Shown here one piece after another: positions 1-12,440 of a DNA stretch of 64,000 bases. How positions within the stretch are numbered: the stretch's first letter is position 1; each line of letters opens with the position of its first letter. The DNA lies in the NCBI GenBank assembly GCA_009823395.1, contig CM020501.1, positions 2,133,361 through 2,197,360 on the forward strand, written 5' to 3'. Source of the DNA: Thamnaconus septentrionalis. Lineage: Eukaryota; Chordata; Actinopteri; Tetraodontiformes; Monacanthidae. Made by a program: the position numbers and the translations under genes. The notes under the pieces were generated by a model, which was not told the DNA's origin, searched no databases, and worked only from the letters and a program-made list of their open reading frames with translations.

Positions 1-2773
1 CATTCCCTTGGTGTGTGTGTGTGTGCGTTTGTGTCTGTGTGATCAGTATATGGCCGGAAAAAGAATTCAAAGACCGTGTTTAATCTCGGTCATGTGAATC
101 TGGAGTCGTGCAGCTTGCCATTAATTGAACGGTTGTGGGGGAAAAGCGTTCCATTTCTCCTGCACTCTGGCACGCAGGTCCATTAATTCCACTCGACTGA
201 TGTTGGCGGCTTTGCTCCTGCCTCCTGCGAGGCCATCTTAGCGCTGTCCGTCAGCCGTCCACCCGCTACGTGCCGAAACATGTGTTATGATGTAAACGAG
301 GCCGGCCGCCGCTACGCCACTTTTTAATTGAACCTTTTGATCTGCAGCTAATTCTGCTAATTAGCCCACGCAACTCTCTCCCCACAGAGTTTTTCGGCCG
401 TGTGTGTGCGCGTGTGTGTGTGTGTATGTGTGTCCTCCTTTAAGCCAACTACCCAGCGAGGCCACTACCAACTGGCTGCTGGTTGTTTTGTTGTGTTGTT
501 TTGTTGTTGTTGTTTTTTAAAGCATCCACAAAACAAAAGCTAATCTCCTGCTTTTTTTTATGTCCGACAGACAGAGCGGCAGGTGCGCTGTTAAAGGTAA
601 TGACGCCGCATTACCAAAAAAGGGAAAGAAAAAAGGAAAAAGCCCACAGATGCTCATTATACAGGGAAGTGAGCGGGAAGTGTTTTATGCGGCTGTATAG
701 TTTTACACCGTCATCCCCCGCCGTCCACGTAATGATGCCACGCCGACGGCCGAGTTCAGGACGTCACGTGCAAAACGGCTAGCCGAGCGCGCGCGCACAC
801 ACACGCACACATGGTTCTAAAAAGAAAAAAAAGAAAAGTTTGTTGCTCTCTAATTCATGGCGGCTGACAGCTTGTAGTGACGAAGCAACAAAAACTCATA
901 AAGAAAGAAAACCCGTGGAGGGATCTCAAGTGCCTGCGAGGCGCTAACGTCGCACTGAGCTGCCGTAAAATCTCTCAATATACTTTTTCTTCCGCCGCCG
1001 CTGCCGCCACCCGTCTCCAGGTGGCTCTTAGCATCACGCTAAGACGACTACGGCTGCACTTTGTACCGGGGGCAAAAAATGAAAAAGCATAAAATAAAAA
1101 TAAAATGAAATAACAGAAAAAATCAGGAAAAAAAATCAGTTGGGAAATAGCGGACAACAACACTTTTCTTTAATTCTCGTTGTCCGAGACTCAAATACAG
1201 CGATAAATGTCTATTTTAAAAAGGAGCAGTGCAGACGTCAGTCATATTTTTTTACATTTCCATTGACTAATTGCCTTTGCATAGGATTCTAAAGCAACAC
1301 TGAGAAGATTTACAAAACCATTTGCAGGAACTGTTGACTCGCGATAGCAGAGAAAAGGCAACCCCTGCCGCTGACACAGCGCCCCCTACTGGGCTGGAGC
1401 ACGTGCTAGCTAACGCGCAATACCAGAACGAGCCACTGCAGCTGCAGCAGCTGGTGAGCTGACTAATTTTTGGGCACAAAAAGGCTTAGCAGTAGCCAGT
1501 AGAGGGCGCTGCATCAGAAACAGCATATTTCACTCTCTTCCGTCTGTGCAAATCGAGTGAGACAAAATAAAAACCCAACATAATTTCACCGATATCAAAA
1601 CTACATAAGATTTCTTCCTGAAAAAATACTTTCTGGAAAAATCCCCACTGGAGTGTTTCAGTCGCGGCGGGCCACCGCTGCAACCCTGAAGAAAACTACA
1701 TTTCTAACACTTCTAACTCAACACAACTTTGCGTTTGATTTGAAAGGAAAGAGTTCCACCCTGGGGGTGGCTTGGGTCGATGCAGCCCTCCTGCTGACCG
1801 GCACGAGCCCCGCCCCCGACCTCACCCCCGGCCCCGCCCTCTCCATCCCTCTTCTTTCCCGCAATTTGCTTGCTTTCCCTCCTCCTTTGTTTTTTTTTTC
1901 TTCCCACGTCCTCCGGCGTGCCAGGGTTCTTTTGCTGCAGATAGAAAAGTGAGACTGTTCACCCGGAGAACAGCTGCCTCTGCCGCAAGAATATCAATCA
2001 GCGGAGTCGGTGAGGAGGGGTGAGAGAAAAACGGAAAACGTGGCGTTGGCGGAGAAAAAAAAAAACAAAACACAAAGTTCGGCAAAAAGTCCCGGAGGAT
2101 TAATGGGAAGTTTTCATTAAGTTGGAGCGTTCGGGAGGAATGTGGAATTTAGCATCCTCGGAAAAAGACGAGTTGGACCTTGGATTCGTTTGCCTCATGC
2201 GCGGTCCCCCAGGTGGTCACCGACTGTTTCTGCACCTCTGATGACGGAAGGACTCGATGGAGGATGGGGAAACAACAAGAACAACAACTTTCTTTCTGCC
2301 CTGGAAACGTGTCGTTTGAAACCCGACCTGAGATGAGCCGGTTCTGGTCGTAGTCGTGGGGCTTGTGGGGGTGGTGCTGGTTGTGCTGGTGGTGCTGGTC
2401 GGTAAATCAAAGCCCCAACTGAGAGCAGCAATCAGACGACAATCATCAATCCGACTCCAACAATCACATTAAACGCCGCCATCTGACATAATGATTCGCC
2501 CGCTGAGCGTCGACCATTATTGATTGTCGTATCAAATTCCTTCGGCACCGAGCGATGAAATAAGCTCTTTTCTTCTTCTCTTTCGTCTTCTTCTTCTCGC
2601 CCCCCCCACCCTGCCTCCTCCTCCTCCTCCTCGCCCCCCTTCCCCCTTCCCCTGACGGATCACGCCCAGACATATTGGTTTACCGTTTTATCTCGCAGAC
2701 GCTGCTGGCCTTTTATTAAATATCAGATATCAGCGAGCGCCGGGCGTTCCTCAGTTGCAGATATGACGGATGG

Positions 2774-2776
<3 letters not shown>

Positions 2777-2810
<34 letters not shown>
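2777..2810. repeat. (TC)17 microsatellite
   Basis: Uninterrupted TC dinucleotide array of 34 bp. Minus-strand open frames across it read as Arg-Glu repeats and are not genes. Confidence 0.95.
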
Positions 2811-2813
<3 letters not shown>

Positions 2814-3766
2814 CTGTAAAACCAGCACTCGGGGGTGTTGGAGGCGTGGGGGGGGGTTATTCTCGCCCAGATATATTGAACCCTACAGACTTTTTTTTGC
2901 TGCGTTTTTAAGACGTGGAGAACAGCGTTGGGGTCACCTTGGCTGCAGGGAGGGTGAGGGGGGGTTGGGACAGGTCGGGGGAGTGGCGGGGGCGTGGGGG
3001 GCTGCAGCGGTGTTTCGTTGCAATTTATTAGCTCAGGTTGAAATGGATAAAATAACATAAAGTGAAATAATAAAGAAAAAGCCGTGGAGTCAGACGGGAG
3101 TTTGAAAGTTTTCTTCAACTCTGAAATGCCGGGAGCTTTTTCAGTGTTTTTTTTCTTTGCAGAGACGGCGTGCGTGATGAGTGTTTCCCTGCATCGCAAA
3201 CCTGCTCCTTCCAATTGGCAGTGCTTGCTCAAAAAAATAAAAAAATATATTACGTTTTTTTGTGCAGTCGGTCTGGACCTGCAGCTGCTGCAGTGTGTCG
3301 GGGTGTCAGCGGCCACGATTCCACGACAAAACAACGCGATTTAAGCAGGTGGAAAAAATGACAAGTCGGGACTTGACCCGTAGACCCCCCCCTCGCCCCT
3401 CTCCTCCCAACACCCAACACCCAACACCCATCACCCAACACCCATCCTCCTCGCCCTCCCCCAACCACCCAGACAATTCCACAGTGACCAGAGAGGGAGA
3501 GCTGCTCCCCCTGCACTCGGGTCGATCGTTTAAGCTTTTTAGAATCAAGTCAACTGCTGCTTTCATTTTTCTTGGGGGGTGGGCACTAGCTGGAGTGGTG
3601 GGTGGGGTCTTGGCGGGAATGGGGCAGTGGGGGCGGGGAACGGGGGGGGTTGAACCTCCCGGTAGCACCTGTGAGTCACACTTTCCAGGTTCCCCGTCGT
3701 CAGAAACTCACCCCCCCCACCTTCAAGTTCAAGTGTCTGGCAGTAGAACTCAGAAGACCCCCAGCA

Positions 3767-3801
<35 letters not shown>

Positions 3802-4536
3802 GCTGCTCTGCAACCCAACCCGGCTGTTCCTCACTCCAACAGCGGGCGACAGCGGCTATAAATAAGCAGTGGAGCAGTCGCACAACAGGCTCTGGTTTTG
3901 CGTGTCACTCAATCAGCCAGGTTGCCAGTTTGGGGGGGCCAGGACTTGAAATGTTACAAAACGCCACGATTGGTCGGTTTCTAACCACCCCTACTTCTAG
4001 CTGGGATGACGGACAGTGCAAACAAAATACAATGTTGTTGTTTGTTTTTTTTCCATCCTTCCTTTCTTCCTTCCTTCCTTCTCTCAAAGTTTCTCCAGGT
4101 TTCCAAAAACAACTTCACTTCACATCCCCACAGATGTCCAAAAACAGACCCCATCCCCTACGCCCCAGAAAGAAGGCTCCACCTCAGGCCTCCGCACGCA
4201 GGCGGTCGTTCCCAATTAAGTAAATGAGAGAATTTTCCGAGGCAGATGGTGGAAGCAGCAGCAGCAGCAGCAGCAGCAGAAGAAGAGCAAACACTTCTGC
4301 AGTGTTTCCGCAGGGTTCGCAACTGTTTCCCTTTCTCCGCTCTCACCTCTGTCTCTGTGTTTTTTTTATTTCCCCCCTTTCCCTCCCCCTCCTCTGTCCT
4401 TTTTTCCGCCTGCTCGTCTTTTTCCCGGTGACTCACTGGAGGGGAACAGACACGGCTCGTGTCGGCTGCCGTGTTCCCTTTGTCTGCTATCAATGTCATC
4501 TCCTCCTCCCTGCCTTCCTTTTGTCTGTCTCTGCTA

Positions 4537-4540
<4 letters not shown>

Positions 4541-4573
<33 letters not shown>
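4541..4573. repeat. (TG)16 microsatellite
   Basis: Perfect TG array of 33 bp. A second CA-rich run lies at about 4604-4633. Confidence 0.95.
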
Positions 4574-4575
<2 letters not shown>

Positions 4576-5758
4576 ACTGTACGCCAATGCCCCGCAGCTA
4601 CAAAACACACACACACACGCGCGCACCCACACCTGAAAGGAAATGGAAATGGGAAATGAAACATGACTGCTGGAGAGCATCCATGTATCTAATATGTTCC
4701 TGCACGTCAGCGTCATTTAAACACTGCTTAACCCGACAGCGTGAGTCTATGAGTGTGTGTGCGCGCGCTGCGCCGCTCTGCATTGATTTTTCTCATTTTT
4801 TCTCCATTATATCGGTTTTCTTGTCAAACGATTAAATTTTCCATTTTTTTGCTCCTTGTGATCAATATTTATCGTCCTTGAAAAATAGAATCAAGAAAAT
4901 GATGGGGAAAGGGAAAAACACACAAAACAAAAAATAAAATAAAAAAAATGCCACTGCTGCCGCTCCCAGTGAAACGATCGATCAACTGTGGTTGCATCTC
5001 TTTTTTTTAGGTTGCTCCTGAATCAACTCGTTCATCCTTCGTCCTTCGTCCTTCTCCTTCATGGAGAAACTGCCTTCAAATTCACAACATGACATGCTTG
5101 GGCATCTTTTACTGAATTGGATGATTAAGTTTCCGTCCTTCAGGGACAAAATGATTCCTTAACAAAGGCGTGACGGACCTTCCTCTTCCTTCTATCGCTG
5201 CCCCCCGCTGGCCCGGAGGCTGAAACACAATTTTGAAAGGTAGTTTGGAAAAGGGAAAGATTTTCCCTTTACCGCAGGAGAATTTTCCGGGGGTAACGTG
5301 GGATCACACAGGGCAGGAAAAAGTCGAGGGAAGAGGATTTTTGTGCAATTCTCTGATATTGCTGTTTAGATGTTGTCGGGGGGGCCATTTGAGAGATTTA
5401 AAATCAAACTTTAGGCTTCTGGCAAACAGACGGACAGAAAGAGAGCTTCTGCTGGGACGATGACTAAAACACACCCGCAACATTTTGTGGTTTTTTTTGG
5501 GGGGACGTCTAAACTTGTCACGGCATTTCGAAGCGACGCTCACGGAAAAATATCGAGAGAAACGTTTGCGACAACAGAACCAGAAACCGAAGCGGAAATT
5601 CGTGTTGCCTGATTGGACAAAACAAAAATGTAGGACAAAAAAAATCTGAATAACTGACTGATGCAGAGGATTTTCTGCTAATGTGCTGTAATCCCTCAAA
5701 CCGGTACAGTGTTTGCATGGGAAGGAGGTGAACCCACACACACACACGCACTTATACA

Positions 5759-5761
<3 letters not shown>

Positions 5762-5794
<33 letters not shown>
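5762..5794. repeat. (GT)16 microsatellite
   Basis: Perfect GT array, preceded by a CA-rich run (about 5736-5761), so the two halves can pair as an imperfect inverted repeat. A (GGCA)n tetranucleotide follows at about 5988-6010. Confidence 0.9.
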
Positions 5795-5795
<1 letters not shown>

Positions 5796-6623
5796 ATGTG
5801 TGCGCGCACGCACAAACAGGAAGTCGTTTATTCTCAGTGGCACCGGCACGCATGCGACCCCATTAGCCGCCGCCGCCGAGAGCAGACACAACACAGCTGC
5901 CTGGGAAGACGCATCGCACCGGTGCAAACACACAACCCCGAGTCACACACAATGAGTGGTGAGTCTTACACATACACACGCATGCACGCAGGCAGGCAGG
6001 CAGGCAGGCAGGGCCCTGTGTGGTCCAGGCTGATTAATTGGAGTGTTCAGCGGCCGTGATGGCTGTAGTCCTCCGAGACAACACACTGTCTCCCTCACCC
6101 TCTACTGGATGGACACACAAGCAACACACACACACACACACAGTGGCCTCCTGCTCCCTGGACTGAAATTAGACCACCTCCTCTTGTTTCTTTTCCTCGC
6201 CATCAGCACGGCGTTCACCTTGCCGCCAGGTAAGTGTGTCGCTGAGAGCGTGTGTGTGTGTGTGTGTGTGTGTTTATGAGATTGTGTGTGATCTGCCTGC
6301 AAGCTGCAGAGACAATCAAAAAGCAAAAAAAAATTAATGAGCTGACGCACAATACCGTATAAATGCAGGAAAACAGATTCCTGGACGGGAAGTTGCGATT
6401 TCCGAGCCATCGCATCCTTCTTGGAGATGAAGGTGACTCACACACACGCGCGCGCGCACACACACGCATGCACGCACACACACACACACACACACACAGC
6501 CAAGGCTTCCCTCTCACTCTCCCACCCCACACACACACTTCGGTGAGTTTTATGTACCTTTACAGCAGCCATGGTGGCGGCCATATTTCTGCCGGACCGC
6601 AAGGTGACTTCTGAGAACAGGAG

Positions 6624-6625
<2 letters not shown>

Positions 6626-6691
<66 letters not shown>

Positions 6692-6705
6692 AGGAGGAGG
6701 AGAAG

Positions 6706-6735
<30 letters not shown>
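6626..6735. repeat. Compound microsatellite (GT)n-(GAG)n-(AAG)n
   Basis: A GT array of about 64 bp (6626-6689) runs directly into GAG then AAG trinucleotides (to 6735). Every frame is open across it, which gives long artefactual Val-Cys, Arg and Lys repeat proteins. Confidence 0.95.
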
Positions 6736-6736
<1 letters not shown>

Positions 6737-7170
6737 GCAGTGGAAGAGAAGAGTCTCACCTCCCCCCTTGGTCAAGGTATTGTTTACCGACCCACAATCC
6801 TTCACTGTGGCCCCTCCCACTTTGTCTCCTCCTTTCTCGTTCCCCCTACGCCCCCCCCCCCCCCCACCCTCCTCTCTCTCTCTCTCTCTGTGTCATGCTC
6901 GCCCCTTATCTAACCCTCAGAGGATCTCTGTCATGCCTTGTCTCCGCCCTCCTCCCTCCTCCCTCCCTCCCACATACACACACCTCCACCTTCTCTCTCT
7001 CTCGCTCTCTCCCTCTCTCTCTCGCTCGCCCTCACTCGCTCTATTCCCTCTCTCCCCAGTCGGCTGTCATGGCTGCCACTTCCTCGAGCCCACTCATTTA
7101 TTACAGGTCACCGTCGCAGCACAGGGGGCGCCGTTTAAAAAGGACAACGTGCCCCATCAGAGCAGAAAAC

Positions 7171-7202
<32 letters not shown>

Positions 7203-8381
7203 GCAAGCCTGTACTGTATGCAAACACTGTAAGCACGCAAAGGCATGAAAACCACACTCAAACACACACACACACACACGCAAGGAATTTGCATTTGTGC
7301 AAATCGCACAATTCGCCAACTGTTGCTACCCCCCCACTACAAAAATACCAAAAAAATTATTTTCCAAGTCGAAAAAACCCCACGGCGTCCAGAACAGCCA
7401 GCCAGCTAATTAAAAAGGATCCAATTCAGAAGCGACCAGCGAGCCAACGAGTGAGGAAAGAAAGAAAAAGAAAAACAGTCGTAGTAATAATAAGAATGAT
7501 AATAATAACATAAAAATACTGGATATTGTAAACCGAGCCAGCTCGCTGCTGCTCCCGTTCGCAGGCCGGGCCACCTGTTGTACAATTCTGAAGAATCCAG
7601 AAACAAACAAAAAAAGCTTTCACACTCCCACTGAAGCTTTCTGAAGCAGAAAGTTTTTCCTTATTTATTTATTTATTTATTTATGCATTTATTCCAAAAG
7701 ATACTTAAATTGTAATATTTTGACAAAATCCACAACAGAAATATTCACTAATTTTGCTATCCTGACACTAAAAAAATTATAAAAAATTAAATCCAGCGAA
7801 AGATGTGCATTGGAATTTACACATATTTCCCTCCATTGTGTTTATACCTCCTACAAGATTAAAGCAAATGTCATGAACATCAATGTCATGAACTGACTGA
7901 ATGCAGCTGATTTTCAACATCACGACCCCAAAAACTGCAATAACTGTATGAGACACGAATATCAATGCAGCTTCCCGCTGGCTCACAGAGTCGAGGGTGT
8001 AATTATTGTCACATATAGAAATCTGCTGATATGAATTCCAGATATCACACGGATCTCGAGGACAAACGGGATGAATTTCACCACACGCCGGCCTCGTTAA
8101 TAAACGCAGCGGGTTACTCAAACACGCCGCTACTCTGACGCCCGGATAGCAAGGAGATAGCCCTGCCCCCTAACCTAACCCCCTCGCCCCCCAGCCGATC
8201 CGGACGCGCCGTGCCAAACGGTTTTCCCAGATTTCTGCAATTAAACCTGGAAAGATGAAGACTGCTATTTATTCCTCCCGTTGTTATAAAAATACATAAT
8301 AATGAAGGATGAACGGGGACAGACGCCGACTAGAGCAGCCGCTGAAACATACAGAGTATCAATCTCTCTCTCACACACACG

Positions 8382-8420
<39 letters not shown>

Positions 8421-8439
8421 CCAGACAGATTAGAAGGCT

Positions 8440-8560
8440 GTTTAAGGCAGGTGTCGCGTAAAAAGTCATGCAGGAGTAAATATCCCTAATTTGTGGTGTA
8501 ATTAAAGAGATTAGCCGGCGTGAATATCTGAACAGGGATTAGCCAGCACACAATATGGTA
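8440..8560. promoter_or_regulatory. Candidate conserved non-coding element
   Basis: A short island without simple repeats between a CA array and CA-rich sequence. It contains TAATTAAA and two GATTAGCC/GGATTAGCC motifs, the kind of homeodomain-type cores that fill vertebrate developmental enhancers. No alignment was possible, so conservation is only suspected. Confidence 0.25.
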
Positions 8561-10094
8561 AGCAGGCACAGCTACACACATACACTGAAACACACACTGG
8601 AACACAGACAGAGAGAGAGAGAGAGGGGCAGCGACGACAACTAGGCCCCTAATTAAAACATCTAGGATAGCGGCGGGATTTTAACGAGCGTAAAATGTAA
8701 CCGCCGGCATACAGATGGGTTGGCGTGTTTAAAAAAAAAGAAAGAAAAAAAAGGTGCGTTTATGAAGCCGCATCAAAGGGGAAGGCAAAGAAAAAAGGTA
8801 CGCGCCCTCCGTGTTCGGGACAAGTTTGGGTTCAATGGACGGAAGAAGACGAGGGATTAACAAAAGGCGGCGATCGCCGCGGAATCTCTTTTTTCACGGG
8901 CGTCCATTAAAAACGCCGCAGCTTTTGTCAAGGTTACAGGGGCGGGTGGGTGAGGGAGTTCGGCGGGAGGCAAGTGGGAGGGCGGGACTTAAAAAAAAAC
9001 CTTTTGTGATTTTAATGTCGTCTATTGTGCGGCGGCGGAGCAAAGAGGGGAGGCTGATGAAGGAAGGAGAAAGAATCCGCGAGGCTCATCGTCAAAGAGC
9101 CGGTGGATGGCACTTCATCCTGAAGTTTGTGAAGAAAAAAATGTGAAAATTTCAGAGCTGCCAATCAAAACGGAGGTTCCAACACTGTCTGTCACGGCCA
9201 CAGACTACCACTAAGTAAAACTCCTGGTCCGCCGTCACTTTGCAGCTGAACCCTCTTCTGGCAGCCTTCGACCGCAGCTCATTAGCATAAAAAATATTTA
9301 AAATAAAAAATGAATAGATTTACATTGAAAATTGACCCTGGCATCAATACGAGAATCACGATCCCCTTCAGAGGAGCTTCATCAAACTCCATAGCTTTCT
9401 TCACTCACCGCCAAATTTTAGCATTTTTTTAAGATGCATTCAAGGACTAAAATTGATAAATTTTCAATCCAATTTACTAGTTTTTTTCAGCCCGTGCGAC
9501 ACACTGGATTTGCTTTTTTTTTTTTTAAATTGGATCAATTGCTTAAAATTATATTGGACAAAATAAACAACAAGTACTTTGACCTTACAAGGAATTTGAA
9601 AGCTGAAATCATGCTACGTTCATCTTGCAAAGCTCCAATTGTTTTTTTTTTTGATTTTGGGATCATTGGTCTTCTATTAGTGGTGACAAGAGCAAAAAAG
9701 TTGGGAAAAGGGAAGAAGAAGCTAAAAGCTACTCAGTAATCTTTAGTGACATCCTGCAGCCGCGAGAGGAGATGTTGTTCAAACTCTTCTAAAACCCGAC
9801 AGTGTCATTATGAACCCCGCATGCATTACAGAGTTACACGTAGTAAACTGCCACACATTCAGTATTTAACTGATAAATGTTACTGGATCAGGGAGCGATT
9901 GTTCCCGGGGATGATTTCATTTCACCTGCTGTTTCACCTCTTCGGACTCCCTGGTTAAGACTGCGGGTTTGACTAATGCGCGCTTCTGCCACCAAAAGGC
10001 GTCAAAGGTGAAACTACTCCCCCATCCCCGCCCACCACCACCGCTACCACCATGTGATGTCATCAAGGAAACTTTGAAACTGGCAGGAACGACG

Positions 10095-10375
10095 GAGGAA
10101 TATTAGGCGCTAAAGCGCTTGTCGTCTTAATTGAGGCAGGAATGATGAAGAGGCCCGTTGAGATAATGGGAACTTGAATAACAACCACTTATTGACAGTA
10201 AATGTTTTGCGACTCGAGGGTGTCATCTTTGATGGCCGCATAAATCCCCCTTAAAGTCCTCATTAAGTCTGTCAAGCGCTCCTCGTCATCGCATGTGAGG
10301 GAAAAAAAGGCTGCAACTCTGAGGAGGAAAACTGCTCGTCCGGCCGTTCAATTAGCAGCTAATTAGCGTTGGGCT
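10095..10375. promoter_or_regulatory. Candidate conserved non-coding element
   Basis: About 280 bp of balanced, non-repetitive sequence inside a microsatellite-dense region. It carries TTAATTGAGG, the palindromic GCGCTAAAGCGC, AGCTAATTAGCG and CCGCATAAATC. No open frame with splice sites is visible. It is listed for its sequence character, not a proven match. Confidence 0.25.
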
Positions 10376-10691
10376 GCAGGGGGGCGGAGCCTCACCTCAT
10401 TACAGGGGGTGAGGGGGTCGACACAAATCAAGCTAGATCTAACACACCGAGCAAAGTTTCCCCTCTGTCTCTGTCTCTCTCTTTGCATTCTCTTAACTCT
10501 CTTGCCACTGAACTGAAGCCTCCCGCATGAAGATGCTAACGCGGCCACCGCCGCCGCAGGGTCTGAAGCTCCTCCCACACACAAGTACATGACAGCTGGA
10601 GTGGTGTACAGGCAGCGCCTTGTCCGCTGAACAAATTGGCCCGTCGTAATTAAAGAGGGTAGCGCGGAGTGGGGGGAGCAGAGAGATAGAG

Positions 10692-10734
<43 letters not shown>

Positions 10735-10873
10735 CGTGCGTGAATGCACGCGTGCGTTTCAGATGCACACACGAAACGAAACACAAAAAAACGCAGTTAA
10801 AGACGGAAAGGAGAGCAAGAGTGGTTATGCAGGAGGGGGAGCAACGCAACCACACGATGGATGGATGAGAGAG

Positions 10874-10916
<43 letters not shown>

Positions 10917-11267
10917 GCGTGTGCGTGTGCGAGTGAGTGAGGGACACAGGAAACGACTGACAGAGCTAATGAAATAAAAGTCAAAGTTAAATAAGGCTTT
11001 TTGGGCAAAGAGAGGAACTCCTCGACTGCATCATCTGCTCGCCTGTGTGTGTGTGTCTTTGTGTGTGCGTGCGTGCGTGTGTCGGAAGCCCCTCAGACTC
11101 GGGGACGGAGGCATTTGTCTCTGAGTGGAATTACAAGTGGCGGGACCGGACGAACCCTCCAGTGGTCCTGAAGAAACAAGAGAGGAAAGAAAGAAGGAAA
11201 ACCTGATTCCTCTGTCTGTCTTTCCTGTCCTTTCTTGTCCTCTGCCACATCGCAGCATGTGTGTGCG

Positions 11268-11301
<34 letters not shown>

Positions 11302-11446
11302 AGGGAGAAAGAACGAGTCAAGACCAGGGAGAAAAGAAATAATAAATAAATGAGGTTGATTCAAGACTTGCCACTTTGGACAAACAATGAGAGGCCTTTA
11401 AAAGAGAGTTCCGCTGCTCTTTCACCCGCCAATTCGCATGACTTTG

Positions 11447-11449
<3 letters not shown>

Positions 11450-11516
<67 letters not shown>
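11450..11516. repeat. (TG)33 microsatellite
   Basis: Perfect TG array of about 67 bp, one of the longest in the window. It abuts the probable transposon-derived block that starts near 11520. Confidence 0.97.
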
Positions 11517-11518
<2 letters not shown>

Positions 11519-11519
11519 T

Positions 11520-12215
11520 CCGTAGCCCCAATTCCACTGGCCAAAAAACGTGGGTTTTTTTGCAAATAATCGGCATTTGGTGGCGGCGGAATCTGCTACG
11601 AGGGACAAACAACCCGGCAAGCGACCCTGGTCAAAATCGGCTCCGCACCAATCGGCTTGCGATGGAATTGGGAAACCGGGACAACACCACCTTTTTTACC
11701 TGCCGCACGGGCCGACGTTGAGCGTAACGTGCGCTAAATCATAATATCGCGCCAGTCGCGGCGTGTATCAAGTACTGATGCAAAGGTTTTCGATCACGTT
11801 CCATCAGCGCTCGATAATTGTTCATTGTCCTCTGGCTGTTTCGCCCGCTGCTCGCGCACAAAATGGACCAGACGCCGAAACAATCGCTGCACGGCGGGAA
11901 GCGGAGGTGCGCGCCGTTACAAGTCTGGCGTGAACGATGTCATTGTTCCACTACAGCCAAAAGTGGCCCACAACTAAGAACACTGGCCACCGCCAGACTC
12001 TTGACTTCAGTAGCACTTCGTCATGCGATCTCAGCGCGATGACGTCAGCAGACACGCAGCGGTGAAAGCGGAGGGGGTGCAGCTTGCTGGCGGGGGTGAC
12101 ACCCCGCTGGGTTTGGTGTGTGGACACAGGACTCAATGCCGATTGCTTCCGCGACGTCCCGCAACCAAAAAACATGGTGACATCCCGCAAATTTTAGTGG
12201 AACAGAGGCTCGTGT
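11520..12215. mobile_element. Probable decayed non-autonomous DNA transposon block
   Basis: This block differs from its surroundings: it has no simple repeats, is CpG-rich, and uses a recurring TTCCACT / AGTGGAA motif on both strands (near 11530, 11947 and 12197). Sequences such as TATCAAGTACTGATGCAAAGG and GATGACGTCAGCAGAC resemble, from memory, a teleost MITE-like repeat whose ends begin with a TTCCACT-type sequence. I could not define exact terminal inverted repeats or target duplications, so the borders and family are uncertain. A unique CpG-rich element is the alternative. Confidence 0.35.
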
Positions 12216-12310
12216 GTGTGTTTGCTTGCCAGGATTATGGACACCAGCAAAAGACTTGTGGTCTAGAAACAGCGTGCAGAGTGAAAATGAAGAGACGTGA
12301 CTCTGATTGC

Positions 12311-12440
12311 AGGACATCCAGGTCCTGGTCCAAGTCCTGGTCCTGGTCCTGGTCCTGGTGCTGGTCCTGGTACAGGTCTAGTTCCAGGTCCAGGTCCAGG
12401 TCTAGGTCCTGGTCCTGGGCCTGGACCAGGTCCAGGTGCT
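12311..12440. repeat. Hexamer minisatellite (CTGGTC/CAGGTC)n
   Basis: About 130 bp of 6-bp units that alternate between CTGGTC and CAGGTC variants, roughly 20 units with point changes. Because the unit is a multiple of three, frames stay open on both strands (Ser-Trp/Ser-Arg on plus, Pro-Gly on minus). No start, signal or splice context supports a collagen-like gene. Confidence 0.9.

Larger units (their letters stand above)
1..6100. other. Non-coding, microsatellite-rich stretch
   Basis: I see no exon here that has a recognisable protein match together with splice sites. The stretch holds many short (TG)n, (CA)n, (TC)n and (CAG)n runs, homopolymer A/T and G runs, and CCCAACACC-type tandem repeats around 3405-3450. 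Long open frames here translate the repeats. A TATAAATA sequence lies at 3857-3864 on the plus strand, but no gene follows it. If the signal-peptide exon at 16983-17049 is real, this is probably part of its first intron; otherwise it is intergenic. Confidence 0.6.
6736..11449. other. Non-coding stretch with scattered arrays
   Basis: There is no recognisable exon. Contents include pyrimidine-rich runs (6840-7060), (CA)n at about 7172-7199 and 8386-8419, (TTTA)n at about 7662-7685, and (TG)n at 10693-10730 and 10881-10911. A 114-codon minus-strand open frame (7777-8121) is not low complexity, but I recognise no domain in it. Two stretches free of simple repeats (8440-8560 and 10095-10375) are listed separately as candidate regulatory DNA. 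Confidence 0.55.

Noticed and set aside
2723..3334. 203-codon minus-strand open frame
   Set aside because: It crosses the (TC)17 array and Pro-rich runs, with no recognisable domain, signal or splice sites.
3857..3864. TATAAATA as a promoter
   Set aside because: No coding exon or recognisable 5' structure follows within several kb.
6571..7248. 225-codon plus-strand open frame
   Set aside because: It translates a (GT)n-(GAG)n-(AAG)n compound array into Val-Cys, Glu and Lys runs followed by Pro/Ser-rich text. There is no domain or splice context.
7777..8121. 114-codon minus-strand frame of normal composition
   Set aside because: I recognise no domain, signal or splice sites. Its position in DNA without other exons makes it most likely a chance or repeat-derived frame.
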